Below, in pieces: positions 26,436 through 35,137 of a stretch of DNA of 64,000 bases. The notes under the pieces were generated by a model. The model was not told where the DNA came from. It did not search any database and was given only the letters and a program-made list of their open reading frames with translations. How positions within the stretch are numbered: position 1 is the stretch's first letter; every line of letters starts with the position of its first letter. Made by a program: the position numbers and the translations under genes. Origin of the DNA: CAYZTY01 sp964444665 (GTDB lineage: Bacteria; Planctomycetota; Phycisphaerae; Sedimentisphaerales; CAYZTY01); assembly GCA_964444665.1 (NCBI GenBank), contig CAYUIE010000005.1, forward strand, positions 129,169 through 193,168, given 5' to 3'.

Positions 26436-28316
26436 TTAATCCTCTTCCAAATCAAACGGCTCGATGTACCGGCCGTATTTATCAGCAGCGGCCTTTAGCC
26501 TTTCGCGATGCCTTGCAAAGACATCAAATACAATCTGTGGAGTGTCAAAGACCTGCGAGTTGTAAATTTCATCAAGGCGGTCGAGCTTTTCCAGCAGTTG
26601 CTGGATGCGAATTGTGAACTGCTGGATGTAATCGTCGCGGGTGAAATTCTTCGCAAGCCGGTCTTTGAAAAGTTTTGCAAGGTCCTCGTACCTTGGGATA
26701 AGGCCGGTGGGTGTTTCAATTGCGTCAAGTTCGCCGTGAACCCTGTGTTCGGCCCATAGAATCCAGATTATCTTGTCGGCCATATCGTTTATATATTTCC
26801 CCTCCTTGTCCCTGAGAAAATAATTAACGGCGAAAATGAGCGGTGGGTTGTCCACCTCCTTTGCAAAATCAAGGTTGTTTTGTATGTACTGGCCCAGTGG
26901 AATAGAAACGAAGGCAAGGTTACTCATCAGGTCGAAGACTCTAACGCCTTCCTTGCCGATTGTTGCGGCGGTGGTTTCAGATTCGAGCGATGCGCCTTTT
27001 GCGATTATTCCTTCGGTCCAGTCGAAGGCCTGTTCAATGGGGACCCAGGTATCGCTGTCCCGGCCGCCATAAAGAATACCACCAACAAGGACTCCCTGGG
27101 GCTCATCGAGCATCGGGTCTCGGTTCCGCAGGTCGGCGATTCTGACGGTGTATCGGGCATTTCTGTGTGAAGGAGTGATTTCTTTGCCGTCGGGACCTTT
27201 TTTGCCGGCATGCCACTGCCCGGAGTAATTAGTGCCTTCTCTCGGCAGCTCGCAGCCCATTCCAAGCCAGTGGGCCTTAAGGTCATCGGTAACCAGGACA
27301 TTACCGAAAATTACTTCACCGGGATTTGTGATGGCCTCATAAATAATGGGGTCGTCGGTGGGATTTACGTCACGAATTATGCCGAAAATGCCCTGCTCGA
27401 CGTTTACGCAGTGTATTTGGCGGTTCTTTTTTCGCAAGTACGCGATGTCATCGCCGACAATAGTTTGTCCTGGAATCATAGCAGTGGAGGTTTTGCCACA
27501 AGCCGACGGGAAAGCTCCCGTAAAGTAAGTTACTCTATCGGCCGGTCCGTGAACACCCATTAAGAACATATGCTCAGCGAGCCAGCCCTCTTTCGATGCC
27601 TTGTTAATGGCTAACCGCAAAGCGAGCTTTTTCAGGCCTATGGTGTTGCCGCCGTACTGTGTGTTAACGCTGTAAACGATGTTCTCCTGAAGGTCGATAT
27701 AGATTCGACGTTTCTCGATATTCCTGGAGACATTGTTTTCAAGTTCCCCTTCGCTATGCAGGAAGCGGAAGAAATTAGGTGAATCAGCTATGGAAGCGAA
27801 ATGCTCATAGCCCGGTCGATACAGGATAGTCTCGCTGTGGGCGACATAAGGGCTGTCGGTTATCTGCACGCAGGGGATAGAGAAATCGGAATTCCTCGGG
27901 CCGAGACAGAAAAAGCAGACGAGCATTTGCCGGCCCTTCATCGAGTTTTTCAGCAGGTCAAGTATTTCTTTGGTACCCGCTGCCTTGTCAACAGACCTTA
28001 TACGTTTGCCGAGGTCGATGTCAGGCGGAAGAAGATATTTCGTGTTTGGCGGGTCCCGTCCCTGGTCATAGAAACCGTCGAAATGGGCTGTGTGACCCTC
28101 CATAGCCAGGGACTTTTCCTCGCCCATTTCTATAGCTCGCCGACGGATATATGCGTGGTCCTCGGGCCAGTCGGTACATATAAAGACAGAATCAGGATTG
28201 GCAAGCTCAATCGCCTGGGCAACAAACCGGTGAAGTTTAGGATTTTTGAGGGCGGCGAGCTTTTCATAATCCCGACTCGTTAGCTTTTCGTTTAGAAATT
28301 GACTCACATCATCCAT
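26436..28316 (-). CDS. pckG: phosphoenolpyruvate carboxykinase (GTP)
   Basis: A 626-residue GTP-dependent PEPCK catalysing oxaloacetate + GTP to PEP, CO2 and GDP in gluconeogenesis. Markers: P-loop PSACGKTST (270-278, reactive C273), YGGNTIGLKKLALRLAINKA, VGDDIAYL, and VLVGGILYGGRDSDTWVPIEQAFDW. The length matches the GTP class, not the 540-residue ATP class. It appears to be a single-gene unit. Confidence 0.97.
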   Translation of the reverse strand: MDDVSQFLNEKLTSRDYEKLAALKNPKLHRFVAQAIELANPDSVFICTDWPEDHAYIRRRAIEMGEEKSLAMEGHTAHFDGFYDQGRDPPNTKYLLPPDIDLGKRIRSVDKAAGTKEILDLLKNSMKGRQMLVCFFCLGPRNSDFSIPCVQITDSPYVAHSETILYRPGYEHFASIADSPNFFRFLHSEGELENNVSRNIEKRRIYIDLQENIVYSVNTQYGGNTIGLKKLALRLAINKASKEGWLAEHMFLMGVHGPADRVTYFTGAFPSACGKTSTAMIPGQTIVGDDIAYLRKKNRQIHCVNVEQGIFGIIRDVNPTDDPIIYEAITNPGEVIFGNVLVTDDLKAHWLGMGCELPREGTNYSGQWHAGKKGPDGKEITPSHRNARYTVRIADLRNRDPMLDEPQGVLVGGILYGGRDSDTWVPIEQAFDWTEGIIAKGASLESETTAATIGKEGVRVFDLMSNLAFVSIPLGQYIQNNLDFAKEVDNPPLIFAVNYFLRDKEGKYINDMADKIIWILWAEHRVHGELDAIETPTGLIPRYEDLAKLFKDRLAKNFTRDDYIQQFTIRIQQLLEKLDRLDEIYNSQVFDTPQIVFDVFARHRERLKAAADKYGRYIEPFDLEED

Positions 28317-28635
28317 AATCGTTCCTTCTCTGCTTTATTATCGCCTTAAAAATGCGATAGTCGCTTTTCAATTTGCGAACAGTCCTCCAGGTCTTAAACA
28401 ACCAGTTAAATGTAAGGTCGATAATTGAAATTTGACCTAAGTCGAGAGCCGCGAGATTATAGGTGTATTGGTTATTGTAGTCAAATTGTTTTTTGGGCGA
28501 TCCGGAAGGGCCTTAAAAAAGCTGAGGACACATTCGGACCGGGCAGAAAGGCTGTCAGGCTGGCAGGAAATAAGTGAGTTCGACTGCAATTTTGCCATAT
28601 ACACGGCATTTGTGTTGTGATTGCAACTGCTTTGA
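28317..28635. other. gene-free spacer between pckG and the receiver gene
   Basis: 319 bp between divergent genes. No repeat, RNA or well-formed promoter pair was recognised. Confidence 0.3.
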
Positions 28636-29118
28636 ATGCAACCGGTTAGAGCAATCAAAGAAACAAAATGGTCGTTGGCACAAGATTTGCAGAAACACGT
28701 TGATATGACTGAGCAACCCTCAGAACCGAGTGAAATAAATGTCCTGGTCAGTGATGCGGACTGGGCTTGGCCGGAGGCAGTGCGAACGATATTTATGCCA
28801 AGGGGGATAAACGCGCTGCTGGCGACGGAGGCAAACGACGTATTAGATATTATCGAGCAAAGGCGAATCCACATCGCTATCGTGGATATGGACTCACAGA
28901 GGTTGAGTGGTCTGGGCACAATAAAAATGATTAGAGCACATTATCCTCTTTTGCCCTGCATTTTAGTGGCGCGGGTGACCGAGCGTGAGCTTCTTAGTAA
29001 CGCACTTGAGCTGGATGTTTTCAGTGTTATTACCAAGCCGGTGGATATGGATGTTTTATTGGGACAATTAAACAAGCTGTTCATCAAAAGGTATAACAGC
29101 ACTATCTTCGCGAGATGA
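28636..29118 (+). CDS. stand-alone response-regulator receiver-like protein
   Basis: 160 residues; an alternative ATG at 28705 would give the receiver domain alone. Receiver landmarks: acidic pair VSDAD (D40, D42), IAIVDMDSQ with candidate phospho-acceptor D84, and VITKP (K134-P135). Thr/Ser in the alpha4 region is VARVTER. There is no output domain. Spacing to groES is 131 bp, so it might act near stress regulation, but no partner kinase is present. Confidence 0.75.
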   Translation: MQPVRAIKETKWSLAQDLQKHVDMTEQPSEPSEINVLVSDADWAWPEAVRTIFMPRGINALLATEANDVLDIIEQRRIHIAIVDMDSQRLSGLGTIKMIRAHYPLLPCILVARVTERELLSNALELDVFSVITKPVDMDVLLGQLNKLFIKRYNSTIFAR

Positions 29119-29249
29119 GCAAGCAGCCGTCAAGCGGATATTTAAGAGGTTTTGGTCTGGAATAGTTGGCTCGAAGTTGGTATTCTGCAAACGGAAGAGA
29201 AGAGCATGAAGCTGATAACAGTTATGAATGAGAAAGGAGCAAAGGTAAG

Positions 29250-29540
29250 ATGAAGATAAGACCATTGGCTGACAAAGTGCTTGTTCAGCGTCTCGAGGCA
29301 AAGAGTAAAACGGCCGGGGGAATAGTACTGCCGGACACGGCCAAAGAGAAACCGCAAAGGGGAAAGGTGATAAGTGTGGGCGAAGGCAAGATGCTGGAGG
29401 ACGGAACCCACAGGGAGGTGCAAATTAAGAAAGGTGATATGGTGCTATTCACAAGCTATGCCGGTACGGAGATTAAAATCGACGGCAAAGATTACCTGAT
29501 AATGGATGAATCGGATATAATGGCAAAAATTGAACAATAA
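29250..29540 (+). CDS. groES: co-chaperonin GroES
   Basis: A 96-residue Hsp10: KIRPLADKVLVQRLEAKSKTAGGIVLPDTAKEKPQ with the mobile loop, and ending DYLIMDESDIMAKIEQ. It caps the GroEL cage. GAGAAAGGAG is upstream of the ATG. It forms an operon with groEL 92 bp downstream. No CIRCE inverted repeat is visible in the 131-bp upstream region. Confidence 0.97.
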   Translation: MKIRPLADKVLVQRLEAKSKTAGGIVLPDTAKEKPQRGKVISVGEGKMLEDGTHREVQIKKGDMVLFTSYAGTEIKIDGKDYLIMDESDIMAKIEQ

Positions 29541-29632
29541 GAAATAAAGGCCGGACGAAACGGTCGGCAGTAAATAAAATGCTTTTTTGGAGACGGGGTC
29601 TGAATTGTGCAAATAAATAAAAGGAGATAGAT

Positions 29633-31255
29633 ATGGCGGCAAAAAAGATTGCTTTTAATACGGAGGCACGCGAGGCCATCCGTGAAGGTGTACGAAAGCT
29701 GGCAAGGGCGGTAAAAATTACGTTGGGGCCGTGCGGCAGAAACGTCGTCCTGGAAAAATCGTACGGCTCGCCGACCGTTACAAAGGACGGAGTAACGGTG
29801 GCCAAGGAAATCGATTTAGAGGAACCATACGAAAATATGGGGGCCCAGATGGTCAAAGAGGTGGCCTCCAAAACATCGACTGTGGCGGGCGACGGAACCA
29901 CGACGGCGACGATTCTTGCGGAGAGCATTTACAACGAAGGGCTAAAGAACATAACGGCGGGGGCGAATGCGATGCTCGTAAAAAGAGGTATCGATAAGGC
30001 GGTTGATGCAATTGTGGGTGAACTGAAGAAGATGAGTGTAACTGTCGATTCGGGCAAACAAATCGAACAAGTGGCCACCTGCTCGGCAAACCAGGACGCG
30101 GAAATCGGTGGGAAAATGGCGGAGGCAATGGACAATGTTGGAAAAGACGGAGTTATCACGGTTGAAGAGGGCCAGTCGCTTGAGACAACAGTCGAGCTGG
30201 TCGAAGGGATGCAATTTGATAAAGGTTATCTAAGTCCGCACTTCATTAACAAGATGGAGAATATGACTGTTGTCCTGGATAAGCCCTATGTACTTATACA
30301 TGAGAAAAAGATTAGCAGTGTAAAGACAATGCTGCCGCTTTTGGAGAAAGTCGCCAAACAAGGCAGGAGCCTTTTGATTGTTGCCGAGGACGTGGAGGGC
30401 GAGGCGCTGGCTACTCTGGTTGTGAACAAGCTGCGAGGTGTTTTGCAGGTTGCGGCGGTAAAGGCGCCCGGTTTCGGCGACCGGCGAAAAGCTATGCTGC
30501 AGGATATTGCTATCCTTACAGGCGGAGAGGCTATTTTCGAGGACCTGGGCATTCAACTGGAAAATATAGAGGTTCGGCAATTAGGCCAGGCCAAGCAGGT
30601 TACAATCGACAAGGATACAACTACAATTATTGAGGGCGTAGGCAGCACATCGGCTATCAAAGGCAGAATTGACCAGATTAAGACCGAGATAGACGCTTCA
30701 ACAAGCGACTACGACATCGAAAAGCTGCAGGAGCGTCTGGCTAAATTATCAGGCGGCGTTGCCCAAATCAATGTAGGCGCAGCGACGGAAGCGGAAATGA
30801 AAGAAAAGAAGGCGCGCGTTGAGGACGCGCTGCACGCGTGCAGGGCCGCTGTGGAGGAAGGTATTCTTCCCGGCGGAGGCGTCTCGATGCTGCGTGCGCT
30901 GCCTGCATTGAAAAAAATCAAAGTGGACGGCGACGAGAAAATCGGCGTGGACATAGTCGTCAGGGCGATCGTGGCGCCGATTAAGCAGATTGTCGGGAAT
31001 GCGGGCCTGGACGGTTCGATTGTTATGCAGAAGGTACTCGAGAATGACAGCGTCAATTTCGGTTATGATGTAATGCGTAAGGAATACGGTGATATGCTGA
31101 AGTTTGGTGTGATTGTGCCGACGAAAGTTGAGAGAACCGCCCTGCAGAACGGTGCGTCGATAGCTTCATTGCTTCTAACAACGGATGCCATCGTAAGCGA
31201 GATACCGGAGAAAAAAGAGGCACCGGCAGGACCACCGCCCGGCGGGATGTATTAA
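29633..31255 (+). CDS. groEL: chaperonin GroEL
   Basis: A 540-residue Hsp60. Markers: KITLGPCGRNVVLEKSYGSPTVTKDGVTVAKEI, VAGDGTTTATILAESI, RAAVEEGILPGGGVSMLRA, and a GGMY tail. AAGGAGAT precedes the ATG. It folds cytosolic proteins in ATP-driven cycles with GroES. A clean terminator follows. Confidence 0.98.
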   Translation: MAAKKIAFNTEAREAIREGVRKLARAVKITLGPCGRNVVLEKSYGSPTVTKDGVTVAKEIDLEEPYENMGAQMVKEVASKTSTVAGDGTTTATILAESIYNEGLKNITAGANAMLVKRGIDKAVDAIVGELKKMSVTVDSGKQIEQVATCSANQDAEIGGKMAEAMDNVGKDGVITVEEGQSLETTVELVEGMQFDKGYLSPHFINKMENMTVVLDKPYVLIHEKKISSVKTMLPLLEKVAKQGRSLLIVAEDVEGEALATLVVNKLRGVLQVAAVKAPGFGDRRKAMLQDIAILTGGEAIFEDLGIQLENIEVRQLGQAKQVTIDKDTTTIIEGVGSTSAIKGRIDQIKTEIDASTSDYDIEKLQERLAKLSGGVAQINVGAATEAEMKEKKARVEDALHACRAAVEEGILPGGGVSMLRALPALKKIKVDGDEKIGVDIVVRAIVAPIKQIVGNAGLDGSIVMQKVLENDSVNFGYDVMRKEYGDMLKFGVIVPTKVERTALQNGASIASLLLTTDAIVSEIPEKKEAPAGPPPGGMY

Positions 31256-31267
31256 AATGTGAATGAC

Positions 31268-31296
31268 AAATCGGGCTCCGGGACGGAGCCCGATTT
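31268..31296. terminator. terminator of groESL
   Basis: A perfect 12-bp stem, AAATCGGGCTCC (31268-31279) / GGAGCCCGATTT (31285-31296), loop GGGAC, with T residues at the 3' end of the stem. Confidence 0.85.
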
Positions 31297-31312
31297 ACTT
31301 TAAGGATAGATA

Positions 31313-31603
31313 ATGGTCTTTAGGTACTATACAAACGCAATCTCGCAAGCGACGAAGGCCGTCGCGAAGGGGATACTGCTGGCAGGTCTCGTGCTCATCG
31401 GCCTTGGGGCGCTGATACTTGCCCTACCGGAACTTTTTGCTGCATTGGTGGCCGCCCTGTTAATAGTAGTGGGACTCGGCTGTGTGGCTACGGCCGGAAG
31501 AATTTTCTTCCAAAACCGGAAGATGGAAAAGCAAGGCTCAAGCGACCCAGACGCATATAGAGAAAATGCTCAGATACACATTGAAGAGCATTATGATGCG
31601 TAG
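31313..31603 (+). CDS. small membrane protein
   Basis: 96 residues with AAGGATAG before the ATG. One long or two tightly spaced hydrophobic segments (ILLAGLVLIGLGALILALPELFAALVAALLIVVGLGCVA) are followed by a charged cytosolic tail. No family is recognised. It lies 16 bp after the groESL terminator, so it likely uses read-through or its own promoter. Confidence 0.65.
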   Translation: MVFRYYTNAISQATKAVAKGILLAGLVLIGLGALILALPELFAALVAALLIVVGLGCVATAGRIFFQNRKMEKQGSSDPDAYRENAQIHIEEHYDA

Positions 31604-31630
31604 GGCAAAGACTGCTACCTAAGGCACAGA

Positions 31631-32719
31631 TTAATATTCTTCGAAAAGCTTCCCCCAGGGGGTACTTTGAAAATCCTTAATTCTTTTTCTCCCGATTGTG
31701 GGATACCAGAAATAATCGTGGTAAAGATTGGAGGCAAAAGGTGCCCAAACAACAAGCGGCGAGTGAAGCAGAGGCTTTTCAAGGAACCTAAGGAAGCCTT
31801 TTCTTAGCATCTGGTCGCCCCAGATGACAAAACTCCTTTTCGTTTCAAATCCGAAATTAACACTCGAAATATCCTCGCCTAAAATTTCTATGTTCTCGAT
31901 GTTGCCGGTCCCAAGCCCCATTTCGTCACACATACGAATGTAAGGTATCTCCATTGGATTAAATCCCATCATCTTTGCGGCGACTGCGTCGATAGCAACG
32001 GAATCGGAGCTTGCGAGAATGTAGTTTTTAATTTTTGGAACCATTGTTCTGGGCCCGGCCCCGTCGCCGCATACCGTGGCGTCCATTACCGCGAAAATTC
32101 CGGGGTGCAGCTCTTTTTGCATAATCACAAGGTCAACAAGCACCTCGTGAATGTATTTGTGCGCGTAGTGTCGGACCTCTTTAAGCAGTCCGCCGAAGGC
32201 GTTCTTTATAGCACCGGTCGTTACCGAATGGCCGTGCGTTTTGAGTGTGGGAAAGTGAATAATATTTTTGCCTATAAACATCTTCGGTATTTCAATACCC
32301 TCCGGGAATATCTGGTCGAGTTTTAAGAGTTGCTGTTTGAATTGATACTTAGTCCATTCGACGCCTGTCAGGGGTATATAATCCAGGCCGTTGTTTTTTA
32401 ATATGCCGGCCCACTTGTTGTTGGCGGCGCCTTTGACCGGGTCGGTTACCACTGTTTTATTTTCGACCGGCAAAAGCTTCTCGGCCGCGAAGCCGTCCCC
32501 AAGCATCGTTTTTACGACGCCTTCGAGCTGCCAGGGCTGCGTTGAACAGGATGGGAAATACTTTGTCCAGGATAGATTCAGCTTCAGTATAGTCGGCGTC
32601 TCTTTGGAAACAGCCTTTTCATACTCCGCCAGGCGCATCAATTTGCCGTAATCATCGACCACGGTCTGGGGCGTGGTTTTCAGGACGGCCACTTTGGATT
32701 TTACTGTCGGTTCATTCAT
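31631..32719 (-). CDS. DUF362-domain protein
   Basis: 362 residues. The family hallmark segments KTHGHSVTTGAIKNAFGGL, FAVMDATVCGDGAGPR and SSDSVAIDAVAAKMMGFNP are present. DUF362 proteins are often linked to iron-sulfur ferredoxin-like domains, but no CxxCxxC cluster motif is present here. The enzymatic role is unknown. It is a single gene convergent with the small membrane protein. Confidence 0.85.
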   Translation of the reverse strand: MNEPTVKSKVAVLKTTPQTVVDDYGKLMRLAEYEKAVSKETPTILKLNLSWTKYFPSCSTQPWQLEGVVKTMLGDGFAAEKLLPVENKTVVTDPVKGAANNKWAGILKNNGLDYIPLTGVEWTKYQFKQQLLKLDQIFPEGIEIPKMFIGKNIIHFPTLKTHGHSVTTGAIKNAFGGLLKEVRHYAHKYIHEVLVDLVIMQKELHPGIFAVMDATVCGDGAGPRTMVPKIKNYILASSDSVAIDAVAAKMMGFNPMEIPYIRMCDEMGLGTGNIENIEILGEDISSVNFGFETKRSFVIWGDQMLRKGFLRFLEKPLLHSPLVVWAPFASNLYHDYFWYPTIGRKRIKDFQSTPWGKLFEEY

Positions 32720-32915
32720 TCTACGCTCCTATACTAATAATATATACGAACAAGCCCGCAAAAGCTACGAAATATTCCGGTCAAATCCCCTTATTTAAAC
32801 CCGGACTTCCAGGGTAAAGACTTTCAGAAAAAGTGAAATTTAATGGTATAGGCATCGTAGAGTGCATTTTGCGAGGTTTAAAAGGATTAATCAGATGGGT
32901 GAGTGACGCAAGGAC

Positions 32916-33632
32916 TTATTCAAAAATTAATATATACCCAATAATAAAAACAGCCAGGTCAACAATAGCATGGCTCAGATACCCGGGCCAAATCGAACGA
33001 TACCTGTTGTAACACCAGGACCATATCACTCCGCCGGCAAATACCCCGGCTGATGCAATTAAAACCATCAGGAAATCGAAGTATATCCACACGGCAATCG
33101 CGTGATGAATTGTAAAAAATAACGCAGAGAGTAGAATTGCGGCATTTACGGAAAAAAGTGATTTGCTTTTTTCGACAACAAACCAGCGCCATACATATTC
33201 TTCAAGAGCAGAATTAATCAGTATCCAGTAACCAGCCCCAATCAAATACATACGTAAATCGTCCAGCCCGACCTTGGCCGCCATGTCTTTGACCATTTTC
33301 GGCTCAATTAGATACCTGCCCATAGTAAAATACAAAGCTAATATCACCAGGCTAATGATAATGCCAAGTAAAGCGGCAACAACAAAACCACCTCTTTGGG
33401 GTTTTGACAGGCTTAGCTTCCGCTTATCAACAAATAAATGCCATAACAAAGGAAGCAGTAGTATCCATATTTTAGAAATGGAGAAGATTATCTTCCCGAT
33501 AAAATTCGGAGCGATGACCATCCCCATTAATACACCGATACTCGGGACGGGCACTAATAACAGTAACGCAAGAAGCGATGAGCTTTTAGCCGTATCGGCC
33601 TGCTCTTGTTTTTCATCTTCACAGCTTATCAA
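32916..33632 (-). CDS. CPBP-family intramembrane glutamic endopeptidase
   Basis: 238 residues with about seven hydrophobic segments and the CPBP/Abi catalytic motifs: EEYVWR (E144, E145, R149), FFTIHH (His176/177) and HAIVD (H221, D225). Relatives are Rce1-type prenyl-protein proteases and bacteriocin-immunity proteins. The substrate is unknown. It is divergent from the lplT-aas pair. Confidence 0.87.
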   Translation of the reverse strand: MISCEDEKQEQADTAKSSSLLALLLLVPVPSIGVLMGMVIAPNFIGKIIFSISKIWILLLPLLWHLFVDKRKLSLSKPQRGGFVVAALLGIIISLVILALYFTMGRYLIEPKMVKDMAAKVGLDDLRMYLIGAGYWILINSALEEYVWRWFVVEKSKSLFSVNAAILLSALFFTIHHAIAVWIYFDFLMVLIASAGVFAGGVIWSWCYNRYRSIWPGYLSHAIVDLAVFIIGYILIFE

Positions 33633-33865
33633 AAGTTATCCTTCATAGTGCCTGTAAAAACAATATTTACGACTATCGCATTTTATCAGGATTAGTCGAT
33701 TTCTCAAGTTAAGTTAATTTACGTATACATTCCCGTAACAGGTCTTTTCAGCCCTGACAAGAAGTTCTCAGCAGCAGTGGATGAAGGCTGCATAGAAAGC
33801 TGTTGTATAGAGTTGTCTGATGGAGTAAAAAGGTAAAAAATTTCCAAATTGGAAATACCAGCTAT

Positions 33866-35137
33866 ATGAACGATTCTTCAAATGATTCGCTTAAAAAACG
33901 CGTCAGACAAGCAAGGGCCAAATTCGCTGCGATGGCGGCTACATATTTCGCAGGTGTCCTCAACGATAACTTTTTCAAGCAAAGCGTACTTCTGATGGCG
34001 GTGGCGATGGATAAGTCACACCTTCAGGGCTGGGCAACAGTTGTTTTCACACTGCCTTTTATACTTTTTGCCGCACCGGCGGGTTTCTGCGCGGATAGAT
34101 TCTCGAAACGTTCCATAGTGATAGCATCAAAGTTTATGGAACTGACGGCTATGATATTCGCGGCGTTCGGTATTTATTTTCTAATCTGGCAGCTGATAAT
34201 GGTAACTTTATTTATAATGGCACTGCAGTCAACACTGTTCGGGCCTTCTCTTCGCGGCACAATACCGGAACTTTACCCGGCCCAATATGTCGTAACGGCA
34301 AATGCCATCATTCGAATGCTCAGCACGGGCGCTATCTTAGCGGGCATCGCACTGGCGGGGATAGTATTAGATGTGAAAGGTTTTGCCGGTAATGTAAAAC
34401 TGGGTTACGCAATAGCATCCTGCGCTGTTGTGGGGGTAGCCGTAATCGGAGTGATAGTAAGCTTTGGAGTGCCGAAGTTTCCCGCGGCCTCGCCGAATGT
34501 GAAGTTTCCCTGGTCGGGACCGCTTAACTCCATTAAAACCCTTTATGACATTCGAAAAGATTCGTTGCTTACAATTGTCATAACAGCCAAGGCGTTCTTC
34601 TGGTTTATAGGTTCACTCAATGTTTTAGTAATAAATAAACTGGGATTGGAACAGTTCGGTTTGACTAACACGCTGACCAGCGCACTTTTTATTGTCGAGC
34701 TTGCAGGTATCGCGACAGGCTCTCTGCTTAGTACGAAACTGGCCAGGGGGGAAAAATGGCATCGGGTTCTCTGCCCCTCGGCTGTGGTAATAGCAATTTG
34801 TATGTTCATTGTAGCGATTGTTCCGCAGCTTCCGGCCTCCATTCGAAAGTCGACAATTGTATGCGCCCTGGGCCTGCTTGGTGTAGCGGGTGGAGTGTTT
34901 TCAGTTCCCCTGGCAAGCTTCGTGCAGGTCAGGCCATCCGCCGATATAAAGGGAAGGATTATAGCCGCGTCAAGCTTTGCGGACTTTACAGGTATTTTGA
35001 TTTCAGGCGGTGTGTTTTACCTTTTAAATAACTGGAATATCAAACCAAGTAACTGCTTCGCAGTTAAGGGCGTAATGACGGCAGTAATTGGGTTATGGCT
35101 GTTTATAGCTTTGCGCCGAAAGAAGATTAATGATTGA
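33866..35137 (+). CDS. lplT: lysophospholipid transporter LplT-like MFS protein
   Basis: A 423-residue major facilitator with about 12 membrane segments, for example FLPFILFAAPAGFCADRFSKRSIVIASKF-type loop 2-3, and FGPSLRGTIPELYPAQYVVTANAIIRMLSTGAILAGIA. The last is characteristic of LplT, which flips lysophospholipids inward. Its stop overlaps the start of the acyltransferase/ligase gene by 8 nt. This is the lplT-aas pair for lysophospholipid remodelling. Confidence 0.82.
   Translation: MNDSSNDSLKKRVRQARAKFAAMAATYFAGVLNDNFFKQSVLLMAVAMDKSHLQGWATVVFTLPFILFAAPAGFCADRFSKRSIVIASKFMELTAMIFAAFGIYFLIWQLIMVTLFIMALQSTLFGPSLRGTIPELYPAQYVVTANAIIRMLSTGAILAGIALAGIVLDVKGFAGNVKLGYAIASCAVVGVAVIGVIVSFGVPKFPAASPNVKFPWSGPLNSIKTLYDIRKDSLLTIVITAKAFFWFIGSLNVLVINKLGLEQFGLTNTLTSALFIVELAGIATGSLLSTKLARGEKWHRVLCPSAVVIAICMFIVAIVPQLPASIRKSTIVCALGLLGVAGGVFSVPLASFVQVRPSADIKGRIIAASSFADFTGILISGGVFYLLNNWNIKPSNCFAVKGVMTAVIGLWLFIALRRKKIND

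Noticed and set aside
29119..29249. CIRCE or sigma-54 control of groESL
   Set aside because: No TTAGCACTC/GAGTGCTAA pair is present, and the nearest TGG...TGCAA has the wrong spacing.
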